DNA of 64,000 nt from positions 2,034,843 through 2,098,842 of the forward strand of contig NC_052401.1 in assembly GCF_009389715.1 (NCBI RefSeq). Direction: 5' to 3'. The stretch comes from Phoenix dactylifera (taxonomy: Eukaryota > Streptophyta > Magnoliopsida > Arecales > Arecaceae). The position numbers were made by a program, and so were the translations under genes. The notes beneath the pieces are model-generated. The model was given only the letters and a program-made list of their open reading frames with translations, searched no databases and was not told the origin of the DNA. Of the stretch, positions 47,301-61,506 are shown piece after piece; the first letter of the stretch is position 1; every line of letters starts with the position of its first letter.

Positions 47301-50158
47301 TTCAACCTTGATTCACTTTTCCATTAATCAAAACCAAACTTTATTTTCATGGATATCATGTGAAATTTATTTCTTTGATATTGGATATGTTTTTTGCTTT
47401 ACATTAGTGTAACTAACAAACTTTATTTTCATGGATATCATGTGAAATTTATTTCTTTGATATTGGGTATGTTTTTTGCTTTACGTTAGTGTAACTAACA
47501 AACTCCTCTTGCAAATGATTGCTTGTAAGTATCAATTTCAGTTTAAATGATATTTTTTGGCCTGTTATAATACTGAGTATTCACTAGCTGGGACATAGTC
47601 TTATGCATTAATCAAATCAGTTTTGAGGGGACTTGATGTTTATTAATTGTTAAGATTCTTTATTTCTTTGTGTAAACTGAGTTAATTTATTCAAAACCAC
47701 TCTCTTCGTATTCCTTTGCTTTCACTTTCTTAACGATTATTCCAAATTCTACCTTACTGAGTCAGTCATTGTTATTTTATTGTATACTGTGCATTGCACA
47801 AGTTTTAGCTAAAATACTTGCACATGCATACACACACTCTTATGTGCATGTAAAAATGCCTAATTCCTGGAATGTTTTCATCTTGGCAGGCATGTGCTTT
47901 ATACAACAATTGGTGGCCTATGTTATCAGGTGAATAGTGACATGGCGTACCATTTAGTTAGGCTTTGGTTCTGTTATTGCTGACATATTTTTCTTTGCTA
48001 CTACAGCTCTCATGTATGTGGTGGTGCCTATGCCCTGTATGTTCTTTGGAGGTGGTTCCACAAGTTTCTTGACCAGCAGGGAGGGTGGGGGGTGAGTTTA
48101 CATCTAGTTATGCTTTACTTTTGGCTGCCATTTTCAGATTTCTGAATGTCACTTAAATATTGCTGTTATAGCATGGAATCAAGCCATAAGTATGATGCAA
48201 AGAAAACCAGCAACTTCTTTTGGTTTGAAAATGACAGTTTGATACACCTCTAGTATTCGTAACATGCTCATATGACTTTCCTTTTTAGCTAGTAATTACC
48301 TTTTGAAGATGCAAGAACAATCTGATATTCTTGGTTTATCTGTCCTTGATGGGCTAAAAATTCAGTTGGCCTGTCATATTCTTTATCATGTACCTTTTGA
48401 CCTCCTAAATTTTCCTCTTTATTCTTTATCATGCATTAACGAACAGTCCTGCTAGTGTGTACAGAGTTGTCAAATCACATTTCTAGGAGAGCAGCCATCT
48501 TGTCTCTGATCAAAAGAAGATCTTATGCTCATTGGTTTTTGCCTATACATGTGGTATACTTACTGGGTGCCACTAAATTGCAAAATCGGACTGCAGAAAT
48601 TAGGCTGATGAGTCTGAAATTATTCAGAAGGAAAAAAAATGAGGATGGTGGAGGGAATATGTAAAGTCCGCATTGATAGCTACTATTTTATGAAATGTAC
48701 AAATTAAATAGTCAGCATCAGGAACCTTATCTAACCCAACACGTAATCCAACAGGACCTTTTCTGATAAACATTAAAAGAACATGCTTGTTGACTCATCC
48801 TAAGCTAGTGGATGAAAATAGTAGAGAAACTAGAATAGCTGAGATGCTGTTCAAACACTCTTTACCAAGAAGAGATATTTAGATTCAGTCACTGTTGGAT
48901 GGGCCCAATAGCCGACTAACTTGTGCCGGTAAACAGTACCTTCTTGGCATCTGTTTTTCTTTGCACATGTATTTCTTACATCAACATCTGTTGGGAATTA
49001 GAAAATTGTAATGCATGAATTTTTCATCGTCTACTATGGTTTTGTGATGTGCCCTACCAGGTTTAAGCCCATTTGTGCAATATCATGATTATTGTCCCAG
49101 TTTTTCATTTGAAAGGAGCCCTGGTGCAGAATGCTGATTTTAAACTGTCTTGTGGTTGACATTCGGAGTAAAAAAGATAACCAATGCGCCTTTCACAATG
49201 TCCTCTCCTACACCATGACAGCACTTCTATCGTGGTTTCTTAACCAATGCACCTTTCTTAGACATGTACCACCTTAAGAAAGATTGGATGCCCTGCTGCA
49301 TGCCTTACTAACTGTTGGTTAAGGATTTCTTGATTAAGAATTAGGTACTGCCCGAGCAGTACCATCATGATGCTAGTCCTATGTATCGGACTCATTTTTG
49401 AGTTACAAGTGGCCTCCAAATTATAGGCTTTTAACTGTTGATTAGTTTTCTAAGTTGTAGGGGAATTGTGTCAACATGAAGCCAACACATGCCTCACTTG
49501 CAGCATTTGCAAGTGGGTTGCAGCATCTAACCATGCTACTTAGGTTGTAGATAACCTGCACTCTTCTTTATTTAGACTTGGTAGCTACTCAACATCAACT
49601 CTTCTGAAATTTGAGCCCTTTTAGGACCCTGATCATGGTGTATTCATATGTAACATTGGTAAGAAACAAGAGAAAAAGAAATAAAGGAAAAGAAAAGAAA
49701 TATGCGGACATGGATCGTATGATCCTTGATGTGTTTTGATGTTTGAAGGCTTCATCATATTGCCTAAGAGGATAGGGGCTACATAATGACTATGATAGTT
49801 TTCACATTGTCATCAGACTACAGATATGCATCTACCTTTAAACACCTGTGTAATTTGCTTTGCCATCCTATTCCAGCATAGACCGACCAGCAAAGTTGCA
49901 AATTCTCTACCCTATGGTTTTAGTTGCATCAAAAGTCCATTTTGTTGTAATTTGTTGGAATTTCTCCTTTTCAGCTGGATTAATGCAGCGAAATTCTTGA
50001 CGGGCGCTTCCGCTGTTGGAAGTATTGCTATTCCAGCAATCCTGAGGCATGCCAACATGATTGAGACGGGAGCTATGTTCATAGAGTTCGTCTCCTTTTT
50101 CATTCTCATCTGTACAGTTCTTTGTTTCCACCGAGTTAGCCTCGATGAGGATTGGTAG
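44327..50158 (+). CDS. VPS55: VPS55/LEPROT-family endosomal membrane protein (4 exons read; N-terminus missing)
   Basis: VPS55 is a small four-helix membrane protein that acts with VPS68 in traffic from endosome to vacuole (family knowledge). Exons: 44327-44378 (LAGLAFMFSASILLQIL), 47890-47929 (ACALYNNWWPMLS), 48007-48091 (ALMYVVVPMPCMFFGGGST ... SREGGG) and 49975-50158 (WINAAKFLTGASAVGSIAIP ... IETGAMFIEF ... CFHRVSLDEDW, stop). GT/AG ends and phases fit throughout. The conserved NNWWPML, MPCMFFGGG and FLTGASAVGSIAIPAIL blocks fix the family; the DEDW end fits the At3g11530 type. The first exon, expected to code for about 16 residues and end in phase 2, was not found, so the start given here is only the first exon seen. 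The 3.5-kb intron after 44378 is long. Confidence 0.88.
47336..47499. repeat. 82-bp tandem duplication in VPS55 intron
   Basis: 47336-47417 and 47418-47499 are the same but for two bases (GGATATG/GGGTATG, ACATTAG/ACGTTAG). It begins AAACTTTATTTTCATGGATA. Confidence 0.93.
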
Positions 50159-51030
50159 TAAGCTGCCGGAGAGGATCAACCAAAGAAATGAAGAGACATG
50201 TAACACCATGTATTGCTTGTGTACAGTTATTGCATATATTTTCTCTCACTGGAAAAAGGTAATGGCATGGCGCACTTTGATGTATTTCACTGGGACAAAT
50301 GAACCATTTTTTAAAGAACCGGAGCAGCCAGTTTGAGCTCTTCATCTAACATCAGTATTAGATCCTGACATACCATGCCACAATTTTAGCAGACAATGTT
50401 TCCACTTTGGCTAAGGAGGAGAAAACTACCATTCTCTCTGTTGTTCCTCTAAAATGATTTGCTCTTGATGGTAAAGAGTTAGTAAACTAAATATTTCAGA
50501 ACCCTATTGGTGATCTGGCCTGGTGAAATTCTGAGGCAAGTAATGAGGAGACTTGCTTGATTGCATGATAATTTTTAATCTGGTAGGTGCCCTCGGATCT
50601 GAACCTGCATTGATCCTAACCAGGTTTTTCAGGTACTCTGCAATTCACTTATTGACCCCCAATCATTCAATCCTTGTGCTTTTCGACTTCTTCGATCTCA
50701 GCATGGTAACACCATTGGTGCTGTTGCTGTCTTATCTACAAATGTCTTGCCGACAGGAGCTATTTGTCCCCGGCGACCATCTCACTGTGAAAGGATGCCT
50801 TTCGTGTGTCAAAAGTTGTTTCGTTTACGGGTCCTCTCCTCCACAAAAGTTCTTATTATTGCCGAGAGTGGTGCTGTCCAGATAATTACAGATGCCATGA
50901 GCATCTTATAAGCGTTATCCGAGGAACATGAACTATTTGGACAAGTCTAGATATTTTAGGTTGGAGACCCCAGAGAGAGAAATTTCATAGGTTTAAAAAA
51001 AAAATTATAAATTGTCCCTCTGAAGTTTAC
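50159..51030. other. VPS55 3' UTR and spacer
   Basis: The first 200 bp are likely 3' UTR. A 110-aa ORF at 50553-50885 has no domain that I know and is not called a gene. Confidence 0.5.
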
Positions 51031-52560
51031 GTTTTGTCATGCTCCGACCGATAGCTCGAGCCGAGCACATAACAAACGACAATACATTCCTAGAATTTGA
51101 TTCCACAGGACATCCAAGGTCTATTCTAAATTAAAGCAGTGATAGAAGCAAATAATCTAATATATTTATTTAAAAAAAAATACTCCACAATCATAAAATA
51201 ATGTACAATTAAATTTATTTAAGAAAAAAATTAATTAAATACTTCTAAACCCTAAACTCATTACTGCTTGGCTCCAAACTCCATCTACTATGCTGCATCT
51301 GTAAAAAAATATAGAAAAGAGCTAACGAGCTTACGATCTAGTTTTCAAAATCTTTAGTAGGGTCAAGCATAAGATAATTTTTTCTGAGCATAAACAATTT
51401 AACAATATTAAAATGCATTTACCGGCATAAATTTCTTTTTCAAAATATACAATGCACAATAGTAAATCATAAACTCTTTTTCGGTCTTGATGTCTACGAT
51501 CATGATCAGCCCTATGACAAGGTTCAAAAGAGACTAGCCCCTAAATATATAGCACATGATCCATCAGCATGTGCCGGCTAGGCTTGAAAGGAAACTAACT
51601 TTGAATCACACGGTCATGTTTAACCCTGTGACAAGGTAAAAAGATTAATTCTGAAAATAAAATACACGATTCATCAGCCTATTTTAACGATTAACCCTGA
51701 CGGGCTAGATCCGAAAGAACTACAGCGATTAGCCTCGATTGACTAGGCCCGAAAGAAACTAGTTTCTGACTTGTGGCTAACGAATGGTCCCATTGGCTAA
51801 ACCTAAATCATAGTCAAATGAGAAAGTTTTTCATAATACTCATGGCAACAAGTTTTTCATACATAACACAAATGTACTTATTTCAACAACATAAGTAGTA
51901 TCAACCAGAATTTCACATTATTTTCATAAACCAAAAAAATCATTTTTTTAAAAAAATTCATGCGAAACAGAAACCATTACTTTTCAAACACTACAACTAT
52001 GCAAATCCATCATTATTTTTATAATCATATCAGTATAAGAATTTATGCTTGATCCATAATTTTTAAATTACTATTTTTATGCATACATACATAATATTAA
52101 TAAACATGCATAATTTTCTAAAATTTCAAATTTCCAAAATTTAAATATTTTTCTTCTCAATCTTTGATTGTGAACTAAACAATATAAATTCCAAGTTTAA
52201 AATACATGGCATGCACTATAAATTCACCAGAGGTAGAAAAAAACTTACTGTCCTAATTTAATTAGATTCGAAAATTCTTTCGGCAAGACTAATGACAGCT
52301 TTCAACAAGCGACATGATCCCTAGACTTGACATTCCTTTGGAGTTGAAGGCTCTAATCAACATAATTAACACTATTATCCTTCATTTGAGAGAGAGAGAC
52401 CAAGAGATTAAAATTATTTTGATCATTTTTTGAATTTTTTTTCTCATGTGGCATTTGGATCCCATTTATGATTAATGGTTTGCCCCAAGGGAGTAATTAT
52501 AGGTTTTTTCAAACTATTAAATGTAAGTGTAATTTGTCTCTAATCGTAAAAAAAAAAATT
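51031..52560. repeat. Degraded, unclassified dispersed repeat
   Basis: AT-rich DNA with inner, imperfect repeats of a CCCTRTGACAAGGT / ATCAGCCTAT / GACTAGGCCCGAAAG kind between 51500 and 51770, and no ORF. Such patterned, codeless DNA is typical of worn non-autonomous elements; I cannot assign a family or exact ends. Confidence 0.35.
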
Positions 52561-53476
52561 ATAATTTACTTAAAAAAAAGAGAAAAACTTTGCAGCAAAG
52601 CGAGAGTGGAAACAGATTTGTTATGCAAGCTTGCGTGTCGGTAACAAGTTATACATTCGTGTAAAAACAAATGCAAGTTTACAATGGTCGTTGAACCTTG
52701 GAGATTTCTTGCTTCAAATAGGTTTCTTCTGTTTCTTTGAAATAAATTATTGAAGTGCTGTACTGGGGCGACTGGAGAGCCACATGTTTTCTGCTATAGG
52801 ATGCGTTTTATCTGTAGGATGTTTTCATGCACGCATCAAACAAACAAAAAAAAAAAAGTTGGCGATTTATCTTAACATTCTCCAACAATTAGCTACGTTG
52901 ACCAGTTTGCGTGAGTGAAACATGAAATTTAACCAATGGAGTAACACATATATATTCTAGCTAGGAGATGCGTCTGCTGCAACTTCAACACATCTATGTA
53001 TCCGAAATTTCTATCCCAAACTCTATGGAAGAAATCATACTTGGTTTGGCTTGAATTCCGGAAAATATCTGTGTTTCTGCTACCATTATCATGGGTACGT
53101 AGGGCATGGCCCACAATTCTAGGAGGAAGATTCTAGCTTCTTTGTTCTAAAGAGACACCACAAGGCCAAATTTCCATGGAAAGTCCATAGCGACAGCAGT
53201 CAAAGTCGAGTTAGGCCCGTTTTTGTGCCCTTTTCCCCGCATGGAGTCACCATTGCCTCTTTATTTTTCCTGTCACAGCTTTCCAACAACAATGCCAACA
53301 ATTCTATGTAGGAAGTTTCTTTGGCTGCTGAAATATTTTGCTAAAATTAATCTTTATGTCAGCGCTGACACGAACCAGCTGAAGAGTTCAATCTACTGAA
53401 AAAGAGATGAATTCTCAGATGAAGACATTTTAATTGTTCATGCTGGTTAAAGCTCTCGGTTCTCTCACACTCCCAA
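52561..53476. other. Spacer and NAC 3' UTR
   Basis: I see no gene. The last 100-150 bp before 53477 should be the 3' UTR of the minus-strand NAC gene. Confidence 0.5.
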
Positions 53477-55238
53477 TCAAAACTGCTCCGGATAGATGAT
53501 GTCTTCAAGCATGTCCCAATCGAAGGTTGCACCAGCGGCCAGGGGCTGCGAGCCATCGTCCCCCGGTGATGAGCTGCCGTGAGAACTGGTCCTCTGATCA
53601 GCTATCTGTGGGTTGGCTGAGGAGGATGTCTCAGGATTTCTTCGCTGGCTCTCACTGTAGTTCATGGCGATGGATGCAGAAGGCCGCCGATCAAACGACC
53701 TCAGGGTCCCAGATTTGATGTACACCCGGCACACGCTAAATTCATTCCTTAGCTGCACAACCGAAAAGAAAAGGTAACATCACTGTAACTCTTAGCGTTG
53801 AAGTTTACATGTATTTAGTTTCGAGGTCGTCTTCTTCGTTCTTTTTTTGTCTTTTTTTTTTCTTTAAGGAAGGGAAAGGAGACCTCAAAATATGTAACAT
53901 CGAGGTGTTTAAATTAAGTCTTTGTTATCATTTCTTTTTCGTAATGAGAAGAAAGCCATTAAACTCTTTAGACCATATAATTATTTAATCGTGAATGGAT
54001 AAACTGATAAAGAAATAAGTAACTGGCCTGCTACATGGTTTTGGTAGCTCTGATAGAAAAAGAGAGAGAAAGAAAACTGAGTGAATTGAAAATTGGTATA
54101 TAGAGGTTTTTAGTGAATCAGATTCTTCACCCTCTCTTGAACTGTTATATACTATATATGGTGTTAATTTGTTGCATATATATTGAAGAATTAAAACCAT
54201 TTCATAGATAAGACTTCTATAAATCATATTAAAAATTGATATTAGAATGTATAATCCATTGGAAAAGCTAAGCAACAATTTTTTTTTCTTGTTTTTCTTT
54301 TCAAATAAAGGCATAATAACAAAACGGGCAAGTATATACCCTTGGAGGAGTGGTTGATGTTGATGCTGCTGCTTCTTCAAGAGCTTTATATTCGTTCATC
54401 TTCCACTTGGTTTTGGTCCCAGTGGGAGCTCTTCCTGTGTAGAAAACCATGGTCTTCTTCCAACCTATCCTCAGGTTCTGCGACGAGAGAACATAGCCTG
54501 GGGAGCCGGTCACCTTCCAGTAGCCGGAAGGGGTGGTGCGTGTTGGTTTTCCCCCTCGTGCTTCTCTTTCTTGCCTTGGACAGAAGAAGAACCACTGCTC
54601 GGGATCCCGGATGCTCGCTTCTCCTGACATCGCTGCATAAACCAAAAGAATTCGCCCAAATTTATTGAGATAATGACGCATGCTTTGAGGAAACTAAAGA
54701 AGATCAGAGATTTTATTTGCAAAAAACTGGAAAAGCAAACCCAGCCGATTTGCAAGCAAGAAAGATGAAAAGGGATGCACAACTCCAACCAATTTAAATT
54801 TTACAATGCACATATGATCATTCATGTTGAAGAGCAACTTGAGAGCTCCTAGTTTGGATATGTAAAACAATGGCGAGTAGAAGAAGAGAGAGACGAAGAA
54901 AATGCCATCAAAATGATGCAAGTCTTCTATGGCTGAGAGGATTTAGAGAAAGGGGAGGAGGGAGAGCTTAAAGAAGTATTGATTTCTCTTGCATGAGTTG
55001 TGGTTTTAACATCACTACGTTTACTTGTCAACAGAATTGAAAAGAGGCACATCTGAAGATCGAGGAGGTGAAGGATCTCACGGGGGAGCTGCTCTGGGTC
55101 ATAGCTGTACACGCCGACGACGGGTATGTAGCGTTCCATCTCCTTCAGCCTCTTGTTCTCTAGCTTGTTTCGCAGATAGAAACCAAGTAGCTCTTCTTCC
55201 GTTGGGTAGAACCGAAGGCCGGGAGGCTGATCAGTCAT
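53477..55238 (-). CDS. NAC-domain transcription factor, NAC090-like (3 exons, 241 aa)
   Basis: A plant-specific DNA-binding regulator. Exons: 55238-55082, 54632-54340 and 53752-53477; donors GTGAGA and GTATAT, acceptors GCAG, phases 1 and 0, 242 codons with the stop. NAC sub-domains are in order: [113 protein letters not shown]. The C-terminal 85 residues are Ser-rich, then acidic with Trp ([15 protein letters not shown]), as in an activation region. Short sub-domain B and the [10 protein letters not shown] block put it near Arabidopsis NAC090/NAC036 by memory. The two introns are 449 and 587 bp. Closest alternative: another NAC of the same small subgroup. Confidence 0.93.
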
Positions 55239-57816
<2,578 letters not shown>

Positions 57817-58084
57817 ACTATGTAAAAGTTAAGAAGGCTGTTTTACTACTGTTGGTGAGAGCTGGCCTTCGCCAAGAAGAGGAGGAAAGAGAGACCATCA
57901 AATTCTTTTTTTTTTTTTTGTACAATCATTCTAGTTTAGATTTGAGAATTTGGCTTGCCCACTTTCAACTTATTTAGTAATTAATCAGATGATGTGGCCT
58001 AAATTTAAGGATGTTGCGGCTTTAAAAATTTTCCATGAATTTTAAATATTTGCCTTCTCTCTTCTATTTATTTAATAATCATAG

Positions 58085-58093
<9 letters not shown>

Positions 58094-58121
<28 letters not shown>
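58094..58121. repeat. (GA)n microsatellite
   Basis: Perfect GA run after two GATA units. Confidence 0.95.
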
Positions 58122-58123
<2 letters not shown>

Positions 58124-58377
58124 GGTGGAATCCAGGGATAAGATTGGAAATGTCCTTGACTCCAATTTTAAGATTTTTTTTATAGTGCTGCATAAAGGAT
58201 ACTTTATATGTCCGCAGCTGTGCCTCTTCTCATACTTAGAGCAGTAGATATTGTGCAAGACCTCTTCGGCTAGCTTGTCTACTGGGTTCGGACCCATTCT
58301 TGCCCCACGGACATGCATGTAGTAACAATTCTAGAATGATAAATATATCTTTGTTCCAATTATTACTTGTGTTGTTA

Positions 58378-58512
58378 CCGCTTTGGGGGTCCGCATAGGT
58401 ACTAGCCCCCACGGTCAACAGCATAGTCCCACACTGAGTCGAGTAGGGAAAGCGAGCTGCGTCCCAGCATGAGGTATTATCCGCTCTGGGGGTCCGTATA
58501 GGTACTAGCCCC
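58378..58512. repeat. Pair of 32-bp direct repeats in a GC-richer patch
   Basis: 58378-58409 and 58481-58512 share CCGCTTTGGGGGTCCGCATA then GGTACTAGCCCC with two changes. The patch (about 58370-58640) also has CTATTTAAGGCACAAACC and ATGGGACTAAATTCGGATAC, and is unlike the AT-rich DNA around it; it may be a worn piece of a repeat element. Confidence 0.7.
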
Positions 58513-58951
58513 TTACGATTTTGTCCTTTAAAAGACACCTCCTAAGGGAAAGACTTTGAGCCCCCCTATTTAAGGCACAAACCTTTCCGCTACTTGGTCG
58601 ATATGGGACTAAATTCGGATACCCCTAGAACAACTTGTAGTATATAAAAAAGAACTAACTTGTTTCTTTCATTATCTCAATGAATTCCTGTTAGACTCCT
58701 TGAGCCTAACTTCCCTCGAAAAGGAAAAGAAGAGCAATTTGCCATCTGTCTTCCCATTTGATAATTGCAGCCTTAATTGTACCTTTGCATGGTTGATTGA
58801 CACAAGAGAAAAGGGGGCAATGCAATCTCAGTTTCACATGAGAATGTTTCAGATGAAATAATTACCCAAGAATGTTAGGGTGATATAAGCTATATATAGT
58901 TGTATTAGTCTAGTTCTAATCGATATTTCCTTTATTAGACACACAAAATAT

Positions 58952-59033
58952 ATTAGTCCAAATCTAATCGATATTTCTTTTATTAATATAGTTTATGTGT
59001 CAATAAAAAAATATCAATCAGATTTGGACTAAT
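58952..59033. repeat. 82-bp inverted repeat (MITE-like hairpin)
   Basis: ATTAGTCCAAATCTAATCGA on the left pairs with TGATTGATATTTGG-type sequence on the right arm (read in reverse: ATTAGTCCAAATCTGATTGA), with a short AT-rich loop. A third, direct copy of the arm lies just upstream (about 58906-58940: TATTAGTCTAGTTCTAATCG). Confidence 0.8.
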
Positions 59034-59595
59034 ATAGCTAACATCACATTAACAGAGAAGATAAGGAAGAGGCTAGTGTTAGGGTGACACAGCAATGGTA
59101 TGGTTAAGACTTTGGTGTCTGCATGTTCATTAATTTGTAGTTTGGAATCTGGAACCGGAGCCAACTTGCTCTTGATTTGGGTTGAATTCGATGCAAGCAA
59201 GTATTCAGAACATGGGAGGATCCGCAGGAGCCCCTGATGACTCACATGATTAAGAGGTTGGCATCTCGAGTCTAGCTTTAGTATGGTTTTGGTCTATCCT
59301 AACACCGGGGTTTCTCTTTTCTTAATCTTTTCATTTAAATTAGGTGCTCAACAAATCCAGTGGTACTTGTAGCAGTACTAAAAAATGTTTGGTAGCTAAT
59401 GATCAAGTTTTGCTACACTCATGCATGTTTAGTGTGAGGCGCGGTTGTTAAAAGACAAAAAAAAAAAAAGCGCTAAGGATCAAGTCGACCTATAACAATC
59501 CAAATGATGATTTAACTAAGAGGATAACAGGCGAACACTGTAGAAAATAATGAACCATGCAAGGGCACAGTAAATTGGGGACCTTTTTTTTCCTG

Positions 59596-59635
<40 letters not shown>

Positions 59636-61506
59636 TGAGAACTTTTTTTTTCTTTTCTCTCTTTTTTGTTTTGTTTTTTTTTTTTTTTTGATGGACAAGG
59701 AGGTCTAAAGGCCTACCATTTCATTGATAGAAATCATAGAACACAAGCAGACAAGATAACTACTTTGCAACTCTCTTAGAACTCTCAGAGTTCTTTCTAG
59801 TGCAACGCACATTTCAGTTATTAATTAAGATCAGAATCCGATTCAACAAACCACTCGATGTAGATTAAGCCTTCTGAAAGAGAACTCTCATCATTTTGCT
59901 CTCTCCCACCACGCACCAGCAGATTGCAAGTGCTTTTTGATCCCAACCAGCTCTTTGATCAATTCATACTCGTCTGCATCGACGCCACCTGAACAACACG
60001 ACTCGACCACCATCATTAGTTGGATCCGTGGACCGACCCGGAGGTGCACATACACCTTTTATTTCTGAATATCTGGTAGTATGCCAGAAAGTGCACCATT
60101 TTCAAAACGAGCCATATTTACCGCAAGACAAATAGAGCTGTAGATTGAATTGATTCCTTCACAGCCTGTCACTTTGGTGAGATGTCGTCGACGGTCGGCG
60201 TAGCCTTGCCACCTCCATTAATTGTGGGAAGGAGAGAAAAAAGGTCAGCCATCCCCGTCCCCTTATGGAATTCCATAAAGGTACTATTGAGTTATACACG
60301 TTCAGTAGCATGTGTAACATGCATCCTCTAAAGAAACAATTGTTGTTTGAGAAAAAAAAAAAAAAAGGTCAAGTCAACGCCCTTGTTCAATTTATGAAGG
60401 TATACAACTCTGAAAACTGATCCGACAATTGTCCACAATGTAGTCTTGTAGTCACATTCATCCAGATGTTTTCAGCAAGCAGATAACAGGCAAAGGCTCA
60501 GATTGGATTTGTGCTGTCATTACTGTTATATTGCTGCCGCAAACATTGACATAGGAGACAACACATGATAAGGTCAGGCAGCATGCAAAGCATTAAGAAG
60601 ATGTAAATCAGTAAGAACATGGAAAAAAGATGTTAATTGGCAGTGCTACTCGATGGATGACCAACTTGACATTCGTCGGTGCCTGGTACCGACCGATACA
60701 GTAATATATAATTTTTTTTAAAAAAATTCTTAAACGGTATAAAATGAAGTATGTTGAGATATCAATCCATGCAATATCTGAGATCAGTCGAGATTTTTCA
60801 ATCTAAATTCAGCTCCGAAAAATAGTTCTTAACTGATAAAGTATTAAAATCAATGCTTAAAAGTAGTTTTTTGTGGAAATAATATTGAAAAATAGTTGAT
60901 AATTGTTTAATTATATAAGCCAAGGTCGCGAGATCTTGGTCCTTTGTTCTCTGAAATGGTTTCCCAAATGAATCCGTCATGAAATGTCATGGGGAGAGTT
61001 TTTTCACAACTATGTTTGTCTTTTTTCTTCTTTTTTTTTTGTGTGTGTGTGTAAGTATCAGTTTTTGCTGCTTTCGGTGCATGCATAATTAATTGTTAAT
61101 TTGGATTAATAAGTGCAGGAGCCCCTGATCTCCGGATGGGCCTCTTCTGGGACTGAGATATGTGGCCTTCCGGCAGTAGGTTTGACTCAAACAGGTTTTA
61201 AGCAAAAGGTTTGGGCTGCCTAATGTCCCTCATAAAGCTTTAAGTGATTACCAACAATTTGATTTCAAAATCTTTTACATGCATTAAACTACTTGATATC
61301 AATAATTAACATAATACAATAATGATAGGGAACTTCCATTTGTGTCTTGCATGCGTTGGTTATTGATGATAGAGAGCAGGGTCTATAATCTAGTTTCACC
61401 TTTTAGTCTAGTTTCACTTTTTCATCAATTCAACCAAGTCACAATTCAGCACATTACCTAACTCAAATTGCTTCAGATGTTGTCATATTTTTCTTTTTAA
61501 CCTATG
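59034..61506. other. Spacer with microsatellites and an A-tailed retroposon end
   Basis: A (GA)n run lies at 59601-59632. At 59671-59690 a T-run is followed by GATGGACAAGGAGGTCTAAA; read on the minus strand this looks like the 3' end and poly(A) tail of a LINE or SINE copy, but its 5' end cannot be set. A (GT)n run is at about 61041-61052. No gene is seen. Confidence 0.45.

Noticed and set aside
50553-50885. 110-aa plus-strand ORF
   Set aside because: No recognised domain, no support from codon pattern or neighbours.
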